Source: BOG-908 sp965199235
GTDB lineage: Bacteria > Pseudomonadota > Alphaproteobacteria > Acetobacterales > Acetobacteraceae
Direction: 5' to 3'
Assembly: GCA_965199235.1 (NCBI GenBank)
Contig: CBDAQU010000002.1
Span: forward strand, 124,001-188,000
Length of the DNA: 64,000 nucleotides
Below are positions 45,731 through 54,686 of this stretch, piece by piece (position 1 is the stretch's first letter; the number at the start of each line of letters is the position of its first letter). Under the pieces are notes generated by a model. It made no database searches. It saw only the letters and a list, made by a program, of their open reading frames with translations, and had not been told where the DNA came from. The translations under genes and the position numbers were made by a program.

Positions 45731-45807
45731 ACCACGAAGGCACAAAGATGGATCACCGTAAAAGGGTGGGTCAAACCTCTTCGCGACATCCTTGATGCCT
45801 TCGTGGT
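45731..45807. repeat. Inverted repeat element (ACCACGAAGGCA/TGCCTTCGTGGT)
   Basis: Perfect 12-bp arms at 45731-45742 and 45796-45807 flank a 53-nt spacer in the gap between convergent genes. The ACCACGAAGGCACAAAG core is a dispersed sequence often met between bacterial genes. It may act as a terminator or be a degenerate mobile palindrome. Confidence 0.5.
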
Positions 45808-45844
45808 TACTCTTTTCGACGGCAGTATAAGGACAAGCCGCTGG

Positions 45845-46900
45845 TCACGGAGCGATGCGGCGGGAACGGCCCCGTATTGCACGCGGGCGGCGTTCGGGCA
45901 GGTTTTCTGGTTGGGAAAAGCGAAAACTGATGTCTGGGCGTTCGGCTGAGAGGTCGCCTGCTTCCATGATGGAGACGCGCAGCATCAGGCTGCCGGCGAG
46001 CACGGCCAGGTTGCCGAGCGTGCCGCGCCCGCCCAGCGCCAGGCCGGCGAGTTTCAGCGCGAGCGGCATCGCCACGCCCAGACCGGTCACGCCGTATTTT
46101 TCCACCGCACCCCAGCCGCCGTGCAGCGATTCTTCTACGCCCTTTGCCACGTAGGATTCGTGCGAGCGCATGCTGGCGGCGAGTTCCACGGCAAGGGCGG
46201 CTACGGCCAGCGCGTCCAGCGCGCGGCGCGATCTGTGCGATCGCTCGGCTAGCGCCAGGGCGGCGGCGCCGGAGGCGACGCTGGAGGCGCCGAAGCGGAC
46301 GGCGAGCGATTGCGGGGCCGCGGCCCAGAGGGGCGTGCTGGTGGAGGCTAGCAGGGATGCGGTGTAGGTGGACAGGCCCATGCCGGCGAGGGCGGCCGGC
46401 ACCTGGGCGGCGCGCGCCACTTGCCAGGGCCAGCGCAGGCGGGGGCGGACATCCGACAGCATCTGGGCGGCGCCGGCGAGCATGGCGGGGCCGGTGAAGG
46501 CGAGCAGGATCCAGGTGCCGATGGACATCGGCGAGGTGCGCTTGGCGACGCGCATCATGTTGTAGAAGCGCTGCGGCGTGTGCAGGTCCCACACCAGCAG
46601 CGCGGAGCCGATGGTGGGCGCCAGCAGGGAGAGATAGCGCGAGCGGCGAGCGAGCGGGCGGGCGGGCGTCCCGCGCGTGGCCTCGGCGATGGCGCCGATC
46701 AGGGCCGAGGCGCCGGACAGGCCGGCGAGCGCGATGTAGCCGCCCACCACCCAGTTGTTGAACGGCGCGGGCTTGAGTTGCGAGCGGCCGTAATAAGTGG
46801 GGCCGGACCATTTGCCGGTGCTCTCAATGGTGTCGTGCGCGTCGCGGCCGACGATCGGTTTCTCGTCTGGCTGGTGCGCGGCGGGGGGCTGGTAGTTCAT
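45845..46900 (-). CDS. NrfD-family membrane anchor of formate dehydrogenase
   Basis: A 351-aa membrane protein with about eight or nine helices (for example NWVVGGYIALAGLSGASALI). Its position, overlapping the iron-sulfur subunit gene by 4 nt (ATGA), and its topology fit the NrfD/PsrC/DmsC group that links FeS subunits to the quinone pool. It replaces the cytochrome b556 (FdnI) of E. coli. LVWDLHTPQRFYNMMRVAKR is the conserved segment near the quinone site in NrfD-like subunits. The frame upstream of ATG 46900 is a shadow of the neighbouring gene. Confidence 0.9.
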   Translation of the reverse strand: MNYQPPAAHQPDEKPIVGRDAHDTIESTGKWSGPTYYGRSQLKPAPFNNWVVGGYIALAGLSGASALIGAIAEATRGTPARPLARRSRYLSLLAPTIGSALLVWDLHTPQRFYNMMRVAKRTSPMSIGTWILLAFTGPAMLAGAAQMLSDVRPRLRWPWQVARAAQVPAALAGMGLSTYTASLLASTSTPLWAAAPQSLAVRFGASSVASGAAALALAERSHRSRRALDALAVAALAVELAASMRSHESYVAKGVEESLHGGWGAVEKYGVTGLGVAMPLALKLAGLALGGRGTLGNLAVLAGSLMLRVSIMEAGDLSAERPDISFRFSQPENLPERRPRAIRGRSRRIAP

Positions 46901-47859
46901 CGGCGGCGGTTCCTGGCCGGGGTTTCGGCGGCGAACAGAGCAACTGCGGTGAGTGCCAGGCCGGCGACCGCGGTGAGGCCTGCCACAAGGGCCGGGGCCA
47001 CGCGGTTCGACGGGCGGGTGGGGGCGGCCGGCAGGTTGTATCGTTCGGGGCGGTCGGTCAGCAGGAAGAAGGCGTTGAGGTGGCCCAGGCCGCCGGTGGC
47101 GCCTGGCGCGCCGGGCGTGCCGTAGAGGTAGGCGCCGTCCACGCCGACCGAGTGGAGTTTTTCGACCCGCTCGGCGGCGCGGCGCTGCAGGTCGGACAGT
47201 TCGCCGAACTGGATGCTGTCGGTGGGGCACGATTTGGCGCAGGCGGGTTCGAGGCCGCCTTTCAGGCGGTCGTAGCACAGCGTGCATTTATGCGCCTTGC
47301 CGTCGGTGGTGCTGAGGTCGACCACGCCGAACGGGCAGGCTGGGATGCAGTAGCCGCAGCCGTTGCAGATGTCCTGCTGCACGACGACGGTGTCGAACTC
47401 GGTCTTGAACAGCGCGCCGGTGGGGCAGGCCTCCAGGCATGGCGCGTTGTGGCAGTGCTTGCACACGTCGCTCAGCATCAGCCAGCCGGATTGGTAGGGC
47501 GCCTGGTCGTTGTCGCGCACGCTGTGTCCGGCGGCGTGGCCGCAGCCGCCCTTCTGCGAGGGCGAGCGATGGCTGCCGGATTTCTCGACGAAAGCCACGT
47601 GGCGCCAGCTATTGGCCGAGAGCGCGCCGGTGTTGTCGTAGCTCTGCCCGGTCAGGCCGATGTTGTCGGCAGGCAGGTTGTTCCATTCCTTGCACGCAAC
47701 CTCGCACGCCTTGCAGCCGATGCAGACTGTGGTGTCGGTGAAGAAGCCGTAGGAGCGGCCGGGCTCGATCAGGACGTGGGCGGTGAGTTCGGATTCGTTG
47801 GGGATCAGGGCGGCGAATTGCGAGCCGGTCTGCTCCAGCGCGCGGGGGTGCATGTCCAT
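46897..47859 (-). CDS. fdhB: Formate dehydrogenase iron-sulfur (beta) subunit
   Basis: A 320-aa ferredoxin-like subunit with four [4Fe-4S] sites: CIGCKACEVACKEWN, CKHCHNAPCLEACPTGAL, CNGCGYCIPACPFG and CTLCYDRLKGGLEPACAKSC. A C-terminal transmembrane helix (PALVAGLTAVAGLALTAVAL) anchors it, as in FdnH/FdoH. It passes electrons from the catalytic subunit to the membrane partner. It overlaps the NrfD-like gene and follows a small conserved-looking gene by 12 nt; the catalytic subunit is transcribed divergently. Confidence 0.95.
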   Translation of the reverse strand: MDMHPRALEQTGSQFAALIPNESELTAHVLIEPGRSYGFFTDTTVCIGCKACEVACKEWNNLPADNIGLTGQSYDNTGALSANSWRHVAFVEKSGSHRSPSQKGGCGHAAGHSVRDNDQAPYQSGWLMLSDVCKHCHNAPCLEACPTGALFKTEFDTVVVQQDICNGCGYCIPACPFGVVDLSTTDGKAHKCTLCYDRLKGGLEPACAKSCPTDSIQFGELSDLQRRAAERVEKLHSVGVDGAYLYGTPGAPGATGGLGHLNAFFLLTDRPERYNLPAAPTRPSNRVAPALVAGLTAVAGLALTAVALFAAETPARNRRR

Positions 47860-47871
47860 GGTGCAGCGGGC

Positions 47872-48090
47872 CTAGGTGGAGATGGAAAGGGCGATGTTGC
47901 CGATGGTGTTGGGCGCGGGCCTGTAGGTGACGCGGATGCGCGACTGGTGGCGCTGCAGCTGAGCGAGCTGGCCGGGTTCGGTGCCGCAGGCGTGGCCGAC
48001 GGTGAACAGGTGGCCGACGCCGGCGTCGTCGGTCAGCTGGAAGCGGCTTTCCTGCACGATGGTGACGGTGCCTGTCATGGTTTTTGCCAA
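47872..48090 (-). CDS. Small protein of the formate dehydrogenase locus
   Basis: A 72-aa protein (MAKTMTGTVTIVQESRFQLT with a Tyr-Arg-rich end) with no hydrophobic or metal-binding segment. It is predicted to be all-beta, resembling a small OB or SH3 fold. It is the first gene of the minus-strand arm of the fdh locus and lies 12 nt before the iron-sulfur subunit gene. I recall similar unnamed ORFs at the same place in other fdh loci; an assembly or chaperone role is only inference. Confidence 0.6.
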   Translation of the reverse strand: MAKTMTGTVTIVQESRFQLTDDAGVGHLFTVGHACGTEPGQLAQLQRHQSRIRVTYRPAPNTIGNIALSIST

Positions 48091-48226
48091 TTGCGTGCCA
48101 TTCTGCCATGCCTGCCCTCAACAGAGCACGGCGAGGCGGGTTGCGCATCCCCGGGCGGTTCGCATCCTCGCCACGAGGGCTGCGTTTGTCGTTGGTGGTC
48201 CGGCCGGGATCCGGTACGCTCCATCG

Positions 48227-48313
48227 ATGACAGCGCTTGCCAAGATACCGGTCCGGCTGTTGGTGGAGAAGTTCTTGGCGTGGGAGCCTGGATCGCCGCA
48301 GCTGGCTGATTGA
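48227..48313 (+). pseudogene. Possible remnant of a Uma2-family (DUF820) gene
   Basis: A 28-codon frame reads MTALAKIPVRLLVEKFLAWE followed by PGSPQLAD and a stop. This resembles the first residues of Uma2-family nuclease-like proteins (M-x-TVEEFLAWE...GRYELVDG). The rest of the gene is absent. The remaining part of the 48091-48409 spacer contains no other gene and should carry the divergent promoters of the fdh locus. Confidence 0.25.
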
Positions 48314-48409
48314 CTGAGGGACGTCACGGAAGACGGCTGCTCTCACGCGCTTGTAGGTTGCGATGGAGGTATGCCCGGAGCAACCTGCCTCGATGAGAAC
48401 CGCAGACCG

Positions 48410-51400
48410 ATGAAAAAACTTCGTCAATCCCTTGCCGATCGCGCCGCCGCTTTCGTTCATGACTGGTCGATACCGCGCCAGCTGGCGGGGCAGAGCGTGC
48501 AGTCCAAGGCGGCGGAGAGCGAGCTTTCGCGCGGGTTGCGGCCTCGGCTGGAGCAGGCCGATACGGTGGGCACCAGCGTCTGCCCGTTCTGTGCGGTCGG
48601 CTGCGGGCAGCTGATCTATGCCAAGAACGGCAGGCCGATCCACATCGAGGGGGATCCGCGCAGCCCGGTCAACCAGGGGACGCTGTGCCCGAAGGGTGCG
48701 AGCACGCTGGGCGTGCTGCTGTCGCCGCAGCGCATCAACACGGTTATGTACCGCGCGCCGCACGCGACCGAATGGGAGGAGCGGCCGCTCGACTGGGCGA
48801 TGGAGCGCATCGCGCAGCTGACCAAGCAGGCGCGCGACGACACGTTCGTCGAGACCCTGCCGGACGGGCGTATCGTGAACCACACGCTGGGCGTGGGCTC
48901 GCTGGGCGGCGCGACGCTCGACAACGAAGAAAACTACCTGATCAAGAAGTTGTTCAACGGAGGGTTGGGAATCGTCAACGTCGAGAACCAGGCCCGCATC
49001 TGACACTCATCCTCGGTGCCCAGTCTGGGCACCTCCTTCGGCCGCGGCGCAGCAACCATGTCCCTGTGGGATCTGGAGCACAGCGATTGCATCGTGATCA
49101 TGGGCTCCAACATGGCGGAGAACCATCCGATCGCGTTCCGCTTCGTGGTCGAAGCCAAGCGCCGCGGCGCCGACATCATCCATGTGGACCCGCGCTTCAC
49201 GCGGACCTCGGCCCTGGCAGACGTGCACGCGCCGATCCGTTCGGGCAGCGATATCGCGTTCCTCGGCGGCATCATCCACCATCTGCTCGAGAACGATCTG
49301 TGGTTCCGCGATTTCGCGCTGGCCTACACCAACATCGCGCACATCATCGAGGATGCCTATGCCGATCCCGAGCAGCAGGACGGCCTGTTTTCCGGATTCG
49401 ATCCCGAGACCGGCACCTACACCGACGACAGCTGGCAGTACAAGGGCAAGACCGTGCCTTCGTCGGTCGCCGAGCATCGTGTCTCCAAGCAGGAGTCGGA
49501 GAGCGGCGATTTCGAGAGCATGACGGAGTCGCCGCCGGCGCAGGACATGACGCTGCAGCATCCAAACTGCGTGTATCAGATCATGCGCCGGCACTACGCG
49601 CGCTACACGCCGGAAATGGTCGAGCGCGTCACCGGCTGCCCGCGCGACACGTTCCTGCGCGTGGCGGGGTCGCTGGCGCGCAATTCGGGGCGGGAGCGGA
49701 CCGGCGCGTTCTGCTACGCCGTCGGCTGGACGCACCACACGGTGGGTGTGCAGATCATCCGGGCGGCCGCCATCGTGCAAAGCCTGCTGGGCAATATCGG
49801 GCGGCCGGGCGGCGGCATCATGGCGCTGCGCGGCCATGCCAGCATCCAGGGCAGCACCGACATCCCGACGCTCTACAACATGCTGCCCACCTACCTGCCG
49901 CAGCCCAACGCGTTCCACGATCACGACACGCTGAAGGATTACCTCAAGACCGAGACGCCCAGCACGGGCTGGTGGTCGAACATGCCGAAATACGTGGTGA
50001 GCCTGCTGAAAGCCTGGTACGGCGAGCACGCGACGGCGCATAACGAGTACGGCTACCAGCACTGGCCGAAGCTGACGGGCGACCTGTCGCAACTGCCGAT
50101 GACGATGGCGATGTGCGACGGGGTGATGCGCGGCCAGTTCATCCTCGGCCAGAACCCTGCGGTCGGCGCGGTGAATTCCGATCTCGTCGAACGCGGCATG
50201 ACGAAACTCAAATGGCTGGTGGTGCGCGACTTCGCGATGACCGAAACGGCCAATTTCTGGCAAAAGGGGCGGCTCGTGCAGCGCGGCGCGCTGAAACCCG
50301 AAGACATCGGCACGGAGGTGTTCTTCCTGCCCAGCGCTCTGTCCGGCGAGAAGGACGGCACTGTCACCAATACCAGCCGCCTGGTGCAGTGGCACGACGT
50401 GGTGCTGGAAGCACCGGGCGACAGCCGGTCGGACCTCTGGTTCATCTACCATCTCGGCAAGCGCCTCAAACAACTCTATGCCGACAGCACGGGCGCGCGC
50501 GACGAGGCCATGCGCCACCTGACCTGGGACTATCCGGAGCGCGGTGAGAGGGCCGAGCCGGATGCGGAGGCGGTGTTGCGCGAGATCAACGGCTACACGG
50601 TCGCCGACCGCAAGCAGGTTGCGAAATACCAGGATCTCAAGGAGGACGGCAGCACCGCCTGTGGCGGCTGGATGTACTGCGGGATCTTTCCGAGCGACGG
50701 CCACAACGTCGCACGGTCGCGCACGCCGGACGGGCCTGGCGGACCGGGCAGCCATCTCGGCTGGGCCTTCGCCTGGCCGGCCAACCGGCGCACGCTCTAC
50801 AACCGTGCCTCGGCCGACCCGGACGGCAAGCCGTGGTCGGAGCGCAAGAGAATGATCTGGTGGGACGAGGGCGCGGCCCGCTGGACCGGCACCGACGTGC
50901 CGGATTTCGTGGCCACCACGCGGCCCGACTACAAGCCCGACTGGAGCCGCCATCCGAGAGGCATGGACGCGCTGGCCGGGGACTCGCCCTTCATCATGGA
51001 GGCGGACGGCAAGTGCCAGGTCTTCGTGCCGACCGGGCTGAAGGACGGGCCGCTGCCCACCCATTACGAGCCGGTGGAGAGCCCGGTCGCCAACCCGATG
51101 TACAAGCAGCAGTTCAACCCGACGGCGCATGTCTGGACGCGCCCCGGCAATTCGGTGCACGCGCCGAGCGATGCGCGCTTCCCCTACGTGTTCACCACCT
51201 ATCGGCTGACCGAGCTGCATTGCGGCGGCATCATCGGCCGGGTGACGCCGCACACGGCCGAACTGCAGCCCGAAGCGTTCGTGGAGCTGTCGCCGGAGCT
51301 GGCGGGCGAGCTCGGCATTGCGCATCTGGGCTGGACGGTGCTGTCCACCCTGCGCGGCGAGATCGAGGTGCGCGCGATGGTGACCGAGCGCATGCGGCCG

Positions 51401-51604
51401 TTCACCATCGACGGCCGGATTGTGCACCAGGTCGGCATGCCTTGGGTATTCGGGTGGGAGGGATATGCGCGCGGCGACATCGCCAACGTTCTTCTGGCGA
51501 TCACTGGGGACGCGAATACCAGCATCCACAGCACCAAGGCGGTCACGGTGAACCTGCGCGCCGGGCGCCTCACCAGACCGGGCGGGGTCGGCCGTGGTCA
51601 GTAA
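48410..51604 (+). CDS. fdhA: Selenocysteine-containing formate dehydrogenase, alpha subunit
   Basis: The catalytic subunit oxidises formate to CO2 with a bis-MGD molybdenum or tungsten cofactor and one [4Fe-4S] cluster (CPFCAVGC with CPKGAS). The frame runs from 48410 to 51604 with a single internal TGA at 49001-49003, exactly where the FDH-N family has its active-site residue (NQARI-U-HSSSVPSLGTSFG), so it reads as Sec198. Product length is 1064 aa. FdnG-type enzymes normally have a twin-arginine signal; here the N-terminus MKKLRQSLADRAAAFVHDWS has none. The start is uncertain; ATG 48371 is the alternative. A small gene overlaps its end. Confidence 0.95.
49001..49033 (+). promoter_or_regulatory. 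UGA selenocysteine codon and SECIS-like hairpin in fdhA
   Basis: TGA occupies 49001-49003. Eleven nt later a perfect 7-bp stem GGTGCCC (49015-49021) and GGGCACC (49027-49033) closes a 5-nt loop AGTCT. The loop carries the G-U expected for SelB binding and matches the AGGUCU loop of the E. coli fdhF/fdnG element. Distance from UGA to the loop G-U is 20 nt, inside the range known for bacterial SECIS elements. Confidence 0.88.
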
Positions 51605-51881
51605 AGCGGGAGCCAGCCTGGGCCAGGATGCGCTGGCCCGCCTGGACGAGATACTGGCGCAGCAGCCCAAGCCCGAGCAGCACCTCTATTCGTGTTGCAT
51701 GGAATGCCTGACCGCGTTGCGAGACCGCATGATCGATTCCGGCGCCGACACCACGAAGCTTGCGCACCTCAATGCGGTGATCAGCGTGGTGATGGCCGGC
51801 CATTTCCCGCTCGGCGCCGTTCCCTGGGACGAGTTGCACAAGGCCCGCGCCTGGTTGGCCGAACTGCCGAACGCAGCATAG
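51594..51881 (+). CDS. Small protein downstream of fdhA
   Basis: A 95-aa protein starting at GTG 51594, overlapping the end of fdhA by 11 nt. It has a YSCCMECLTALRDRM segment with three Cys (CCxxC), then a helical end with HFPLGAVPWDELHKARAWL. The paired Cys suggest metal binding or a redox role, possibly in maturation of the dehydrogenase, but the family is not recognised. It is the last gene of the plus-strand arm of the fdh locus; no fdhD or fdhE homologue is visible. Confidence 0.65.
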   Translation: MVSKAGASLGQDALARLDEILAQQPKPEQHLYSCCMECLTALRDRMIDSGADTTKLAHLNAVISVVMAGHFPLGAVPWDELHKARAWLAELPNAA

Positions 51882-51927
51882 GGCGCGCCCGAGCGGGCTT
51901 GGACTCCATCGCCGGGAAGCAGGAGAA

Positions 51928-52914
51928 CTAAGCGGCAGCGTTCCAGCCGGTTGGTGCGGCATAGTGGGTTCGGGCGTAGAACACGCGACCTTTCGCGCCT
52001 GTCACGGCGTAAACCGGGTGTTCCCTTCCCCAGCCGTTATGCTCGAGAAACTGTGCCATGCGCGGCATGTCGTGATAGATCAGCATCGCGGCCAAAGGGC
52101 CGACCACGGCATCTTCGGCCGCCTGGACGAGTGTCGGCGTCCAGTCGGCCGCACGGTAGGGCTCCCCGATCGGCGGCCCGGTGAGCTTGTGGATCGTATC
52201 GCAGGAATGGGCGATGTTGAAGCCGAGTTGCTGGTCCGCGCCCAAGGCTGACGTGATGTCGGGCGCCGGCACGCCTGCGCCGGTGGCCACTTCGTTACGT
52301 GCCTCGTCGAAGCTCTGATCCATGCCCGGCGTCTCCCTCACTGCCCAGTTGGTCAGCGACCGTAATCCCGGCAGCATGGTCAGGAACGTCGTGCCTGGTC
52401 CGGTCAGGTGGTCGTAAACCCGCATGCCAGCCCGTATCCAGCCCTTGCGCATCACGTCGTAGCGCATGCCAGGGGCGTTGAAGGTGACGAAGGGAACACC
52501 GTACAGCAGCCCGAGCAATTGGGCGACGCTGCCGCCGAGTGAGTGTCCGACGACGATGCATTTCCCTCTGGGCGGTCCGATGATCCTGTTGATCGGGCCG
52601 ACAGAGGCTTTGACGAGGTCCAATGGCGCCTGGGACAGCGCCTTCATGACGTAATCCTGGTTGACATTCTTCAGCGAAGGGTCGGTGGGCACGGTTCCCC
52701 GGATGGCGAAGCCGAACCAGCCGCCGCGCGTCCAGATGGCTGCGCGGAACAGCACGGCAGGGTTTTCGTAAACGCCTACCAGTCGAAAGCCCGCCCTGGT
52801 CAAAGCCTCGCTGCTCGGATCGCGCGACGGCATTTTTTGCGGAAATACCGCATTGACCACGTTAACATGATACACCGCATCGGCCATGCGGGCGCATTCG
52901 GCATATGTGAACAT
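51928..52914 (-). CDS. Lipase family (class 3) alpha/beta hydrolase
   Basis: A 328-aa protein with the nucleophile elbow GHSLGGSVAQLLGL and the upstream FAIRGTVPTD strand that forms the oxyanion side in class 3 lipases. A downstream Asp and a His near IAHSCDTIHKL probably complete the triad. No signal peptide is visible, so it may act inside the cell or be exported by another route. It lies 29 nt downstream of a small gene with a strong ribosome-binding site and could be cotranscribed. Confidence 0.85.
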   Translation of the reverse strand: MFTYAECARMADAVYHVNVVNAVFPQKMPSRDPSSEALTRAGFRLVGVYENPAVLFRAAIWTRGGWFGFAIRGTVPTDPSLKNVNQDYVMKALSQAPLDLVKASVGPINRIIGPPRGKCIVVGHSLGGSVAQLLGLLYGVPFVTFNAPGMRYDVMRKGWIRAGMRVYDHLTGPGTTFLTMLPGLRSLTNWAVRETPGMDQSFDEARNEVATGAGVPAPDITSALGADQQLGFNIAHSCDTIHKLTGPPIGEPYRAADWTPTLVQAAEDAVVGPLAAMLIYHDMPRMAQFLEHNGWGREHPVYAVTGAKGRVFYARTHYAAPTGWNAAA

Positions 52915-52943
52915 GGGAGTCTCCTGAACCGTGCGCGATGGTC

Positions 52944-53141
52944 TTATTTCGACTTGATGACCTCCTCGGCGGCTTTGGGATCAAGGTTCTTCGCCTCGTC
53001 GATCAGGAACTTTCCCTCCTCCTTGTTGCCGTGCTTGATCTCGTCGAGACCCTCGACCGCCAAATTATGGGCCTCCTCGGCGCGGTCGGGCAGATGGGGC
53101 TCGGCCTGGGCCTGTTCGGCCGGCGGCTTGGACTGGGACAT
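52944..53141 (-). CDS. Small charged hypothetical protein
   Basis: A 65-aa protein (MSQSKPPAEQAQAEPHLPDR onward), rich in Glu, Lys and Ala and predicted helical, with AVEGLDEIKHGNKEEGKFLI near the end. ATG 53141 is preceded by GGAGGAGAG, a strong ribosome-binding site, which supports it over the longer frame. It leads a probable two-gene unit with the lipase. No family was recognised. Confidence 0.65.
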   Translation of the reverse strand: MSQSKPPAEQAQAEPHLPDRAEEAHNLAVEGLDEIKHGNKEEGKFLIDEAKNLDPKAAEEVIKSK

Positions 53142-53319
53142 GCGCTCTCCTCCGTTTGCGTAACGCTTGGCCAACAACAGAATGCGGGCGGTTCTGGTTC
53201 CGTGGGCTTGCTGCCTTCCGGCCCGGGCGCTTGCCTGCCTACGGGTGGCTTCTTACCTTCGGTAAGGGTTTCCGCTAAGCGTCCTCCCGACAGGCTGAAT
53301 TCAGGGGTTGGGCGTCTCA

Positions 53320-54399
53320 TTGGCTAAGATTCGTGTGGCGCTGGTCGGCGTCGGAAACTGCGCGTCGTCCCTGGTCCAGGGTATCGGTTTCTATGCAGGG
53401 GCGGCCGAGGCCGACCGGGTGCCAGGGCTGATGAACGTGGTCCTGGGCGGCTACCACGTGCGCGATATCGAGGTGGTGGCCGCGTTCGACATCGCCGACG
53501 GCAAGGTAGGACGGGACCTGTCGCAGGCCATTCTGGCCGCGCCCAACAATACGCGCGTGTTCGCCGTCGTGCCGGAGTCGGGCGTGGTGGTGCAGCGCGG
53601 GCCGACGCTGGACGGACTTGGCCGCTACGTGCGCGACGTGATCGCCGAGTCGGCGGCCGAGCCGGTCGATGTCGCGGCGGCCCTGCGCGCCGCACGGGCC
53701 GAGATCGTTGTCTCCTATCTGCCGGTCGGCTCGCAGCAGGCCACCGAGCACTATGCCGAGGCGGCGCTGGCGGCCGGTTGCGGCCTGGTCAACTGCATCC
53801 CGGTGTTCATCGCCTCCGACCCCGCCTGGCGCGGCCGGTTCGAGGCGGCGGGGCTGCCGATTCTCGGGGACGACATCAAGAGCCAGGTAGGCGCCACCAT
53901 CGTGCACCGCGTGCTGGCCAACCTGTTCCGCGACCGCGGCGTGCGGGTGGACCGCACCTACCAGCTCAATTTCGGCGGCAACACCGATTTCAAGAACATG
54001 CTGGAGCGCGACCGGCTGGAATCGAAGAAACTGTCCAAGACCCGCGCGGTGACCAGCCAGCTGGCCGAGGCGTTGTCGGACGCCGACGCGCATGTCGGGC
54101 CGAGCGACTACGTGCCGTGGCTGGAGGACCGCAAATGGTGCCACATCCGCATCGAGGGCACGACGTTCGGCGACACGCCGCTGAACTGCGAACTGAAGCT
54201 GGAGGTCTGGGATTCGCCCAACTCCGCCGGCGTGGTGATCGATGCGGTGCGCTGCGTGAGGCTGGCGCTGGATCGCGGCGTGGGCGGCGCGCTGATCGGA
54301 CCGTCGAGCTACTTCATGAAGAGCCCCCCCGAGCAGTTCACCGACACCGAGGCCAAGCACCGCACCGAGGCGTTCGTGGCGGGGGTCGAGGAGGGGTAG
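53320..54399 (+). CDS. ino1: Inositol-3-phosphate synthase
   Basis: A 359-aa enzyme of the short bacterial/archaeal MIPS type that converts glucose-6-phosphate to 1L-myo-inositol 3-phosphate using NAD. The N-terminal VALVGVGNCASSLVQG loop binds NAD; NFGGNTDFKNM and SKKLSKTRAV carry the catalytic lysines of the family. The start is TTG 53320, with a GGGG stretch upstream; TTG 53308 is an alternative. A histidine phosphatase lies 287 nt downstream on the same strand and could dephosphorylate a product. Confidence 0.93.
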   Translation: MAKIRVALVGVGNCASSLVQGIGFYAGAAEADRVPGLMNVVLGGYHVRDIEVVAAFDIADGKVGRDLSQAILAAPNNTRVFAVVPESGVVVQRGPTLDGLGRYVRDVIAESAAEPVDVAAALRAARAEIVVSYLPVGSQQATEHYAEAALAAGCGLVNCIPVFIASDPAWRGRFEAAGLPILGDDIKSQVGATIVHRVLANLFRDRGVRVDRTYQLNFGGNTDFKNMLERDRLESKKLSKTRAVTSQLAEALSDADAHVGPSDYVPWLEDRKWCHIRIEGTTFGDTPLNCELKLEVWDSPNSAGVVIDAVRCVRLALDRGVGGALIGPSSYFMKSPPEQFTDTEAKHRTEAFVAGVEEG

Positions 54400-54498
54400 C
54401 GCCGCGTCCGGAAGGTTGCACGGTGGCTTGACATGGTGAGCAAGGTCCAGCTGTGCAGTGGGTGTCCGCACTCCGTCATGTCTTGATGTCAGCCCCTT

Positions 54499-54580
54499 GC
54501 TTGTCGGGGCGGCTTGCGGTCAAGGCCGCCGCGGGCGCCCCGAAGCGGTTCAGCCTTGAGGGCGAGCCGCCCCGACAAGC
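54499..54580 (+). repeat. Large hairpin after ino1
   Basis: Perfect 16-bp arms GCTTGTCGGGGCGGCT (54499-54514) and AGCCGCCCCGACAAGC (54565-54580) enclose an inner 7-bp stem TCAAGGC/GCCTTGA (54520-54526 with 54553-54559). The 82-nt element could be a structured 3' UTR, a terminator or a palindromic repeat. It has no T-run. Confidence 0.75.
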
Positions 54581-54686
54581 ATGTTGCGCCAGCGAAGAGG
54601 AACGTCCTTGGGAACGATAGCCAGAGCGACACATCCGCTTCCACGCCCGTCGCTTTGCGGACAGCCGGCGTGAAGCGGTTGTAGCC

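Noticed and set aside
47080..48309. 409-codon plus-strand ORF opposite fdhB
   Set aside because: It covers the four-cluster iron-sulfur subunit gene on the other strand and has no domain of its own.
48118..48327. 69-codon minus-strand ORF in the fdh spacer
   Set aside because: No ribosome-binding site and no domain; it lies in a probable promoter region.
49007..51670. 887-codon minus-strand ORF opposite fdhA
   Set aside because: It mirrors the strong coding frame of fdhA in GC-rich DNA; its composition (Arg/His/Val-rich) is that of an antisense shadow.
53317..54471. 384-codon minus-strand ORF opposite ino1
   Set aside because: Antisense shadow of a clearly conserved enzyme.
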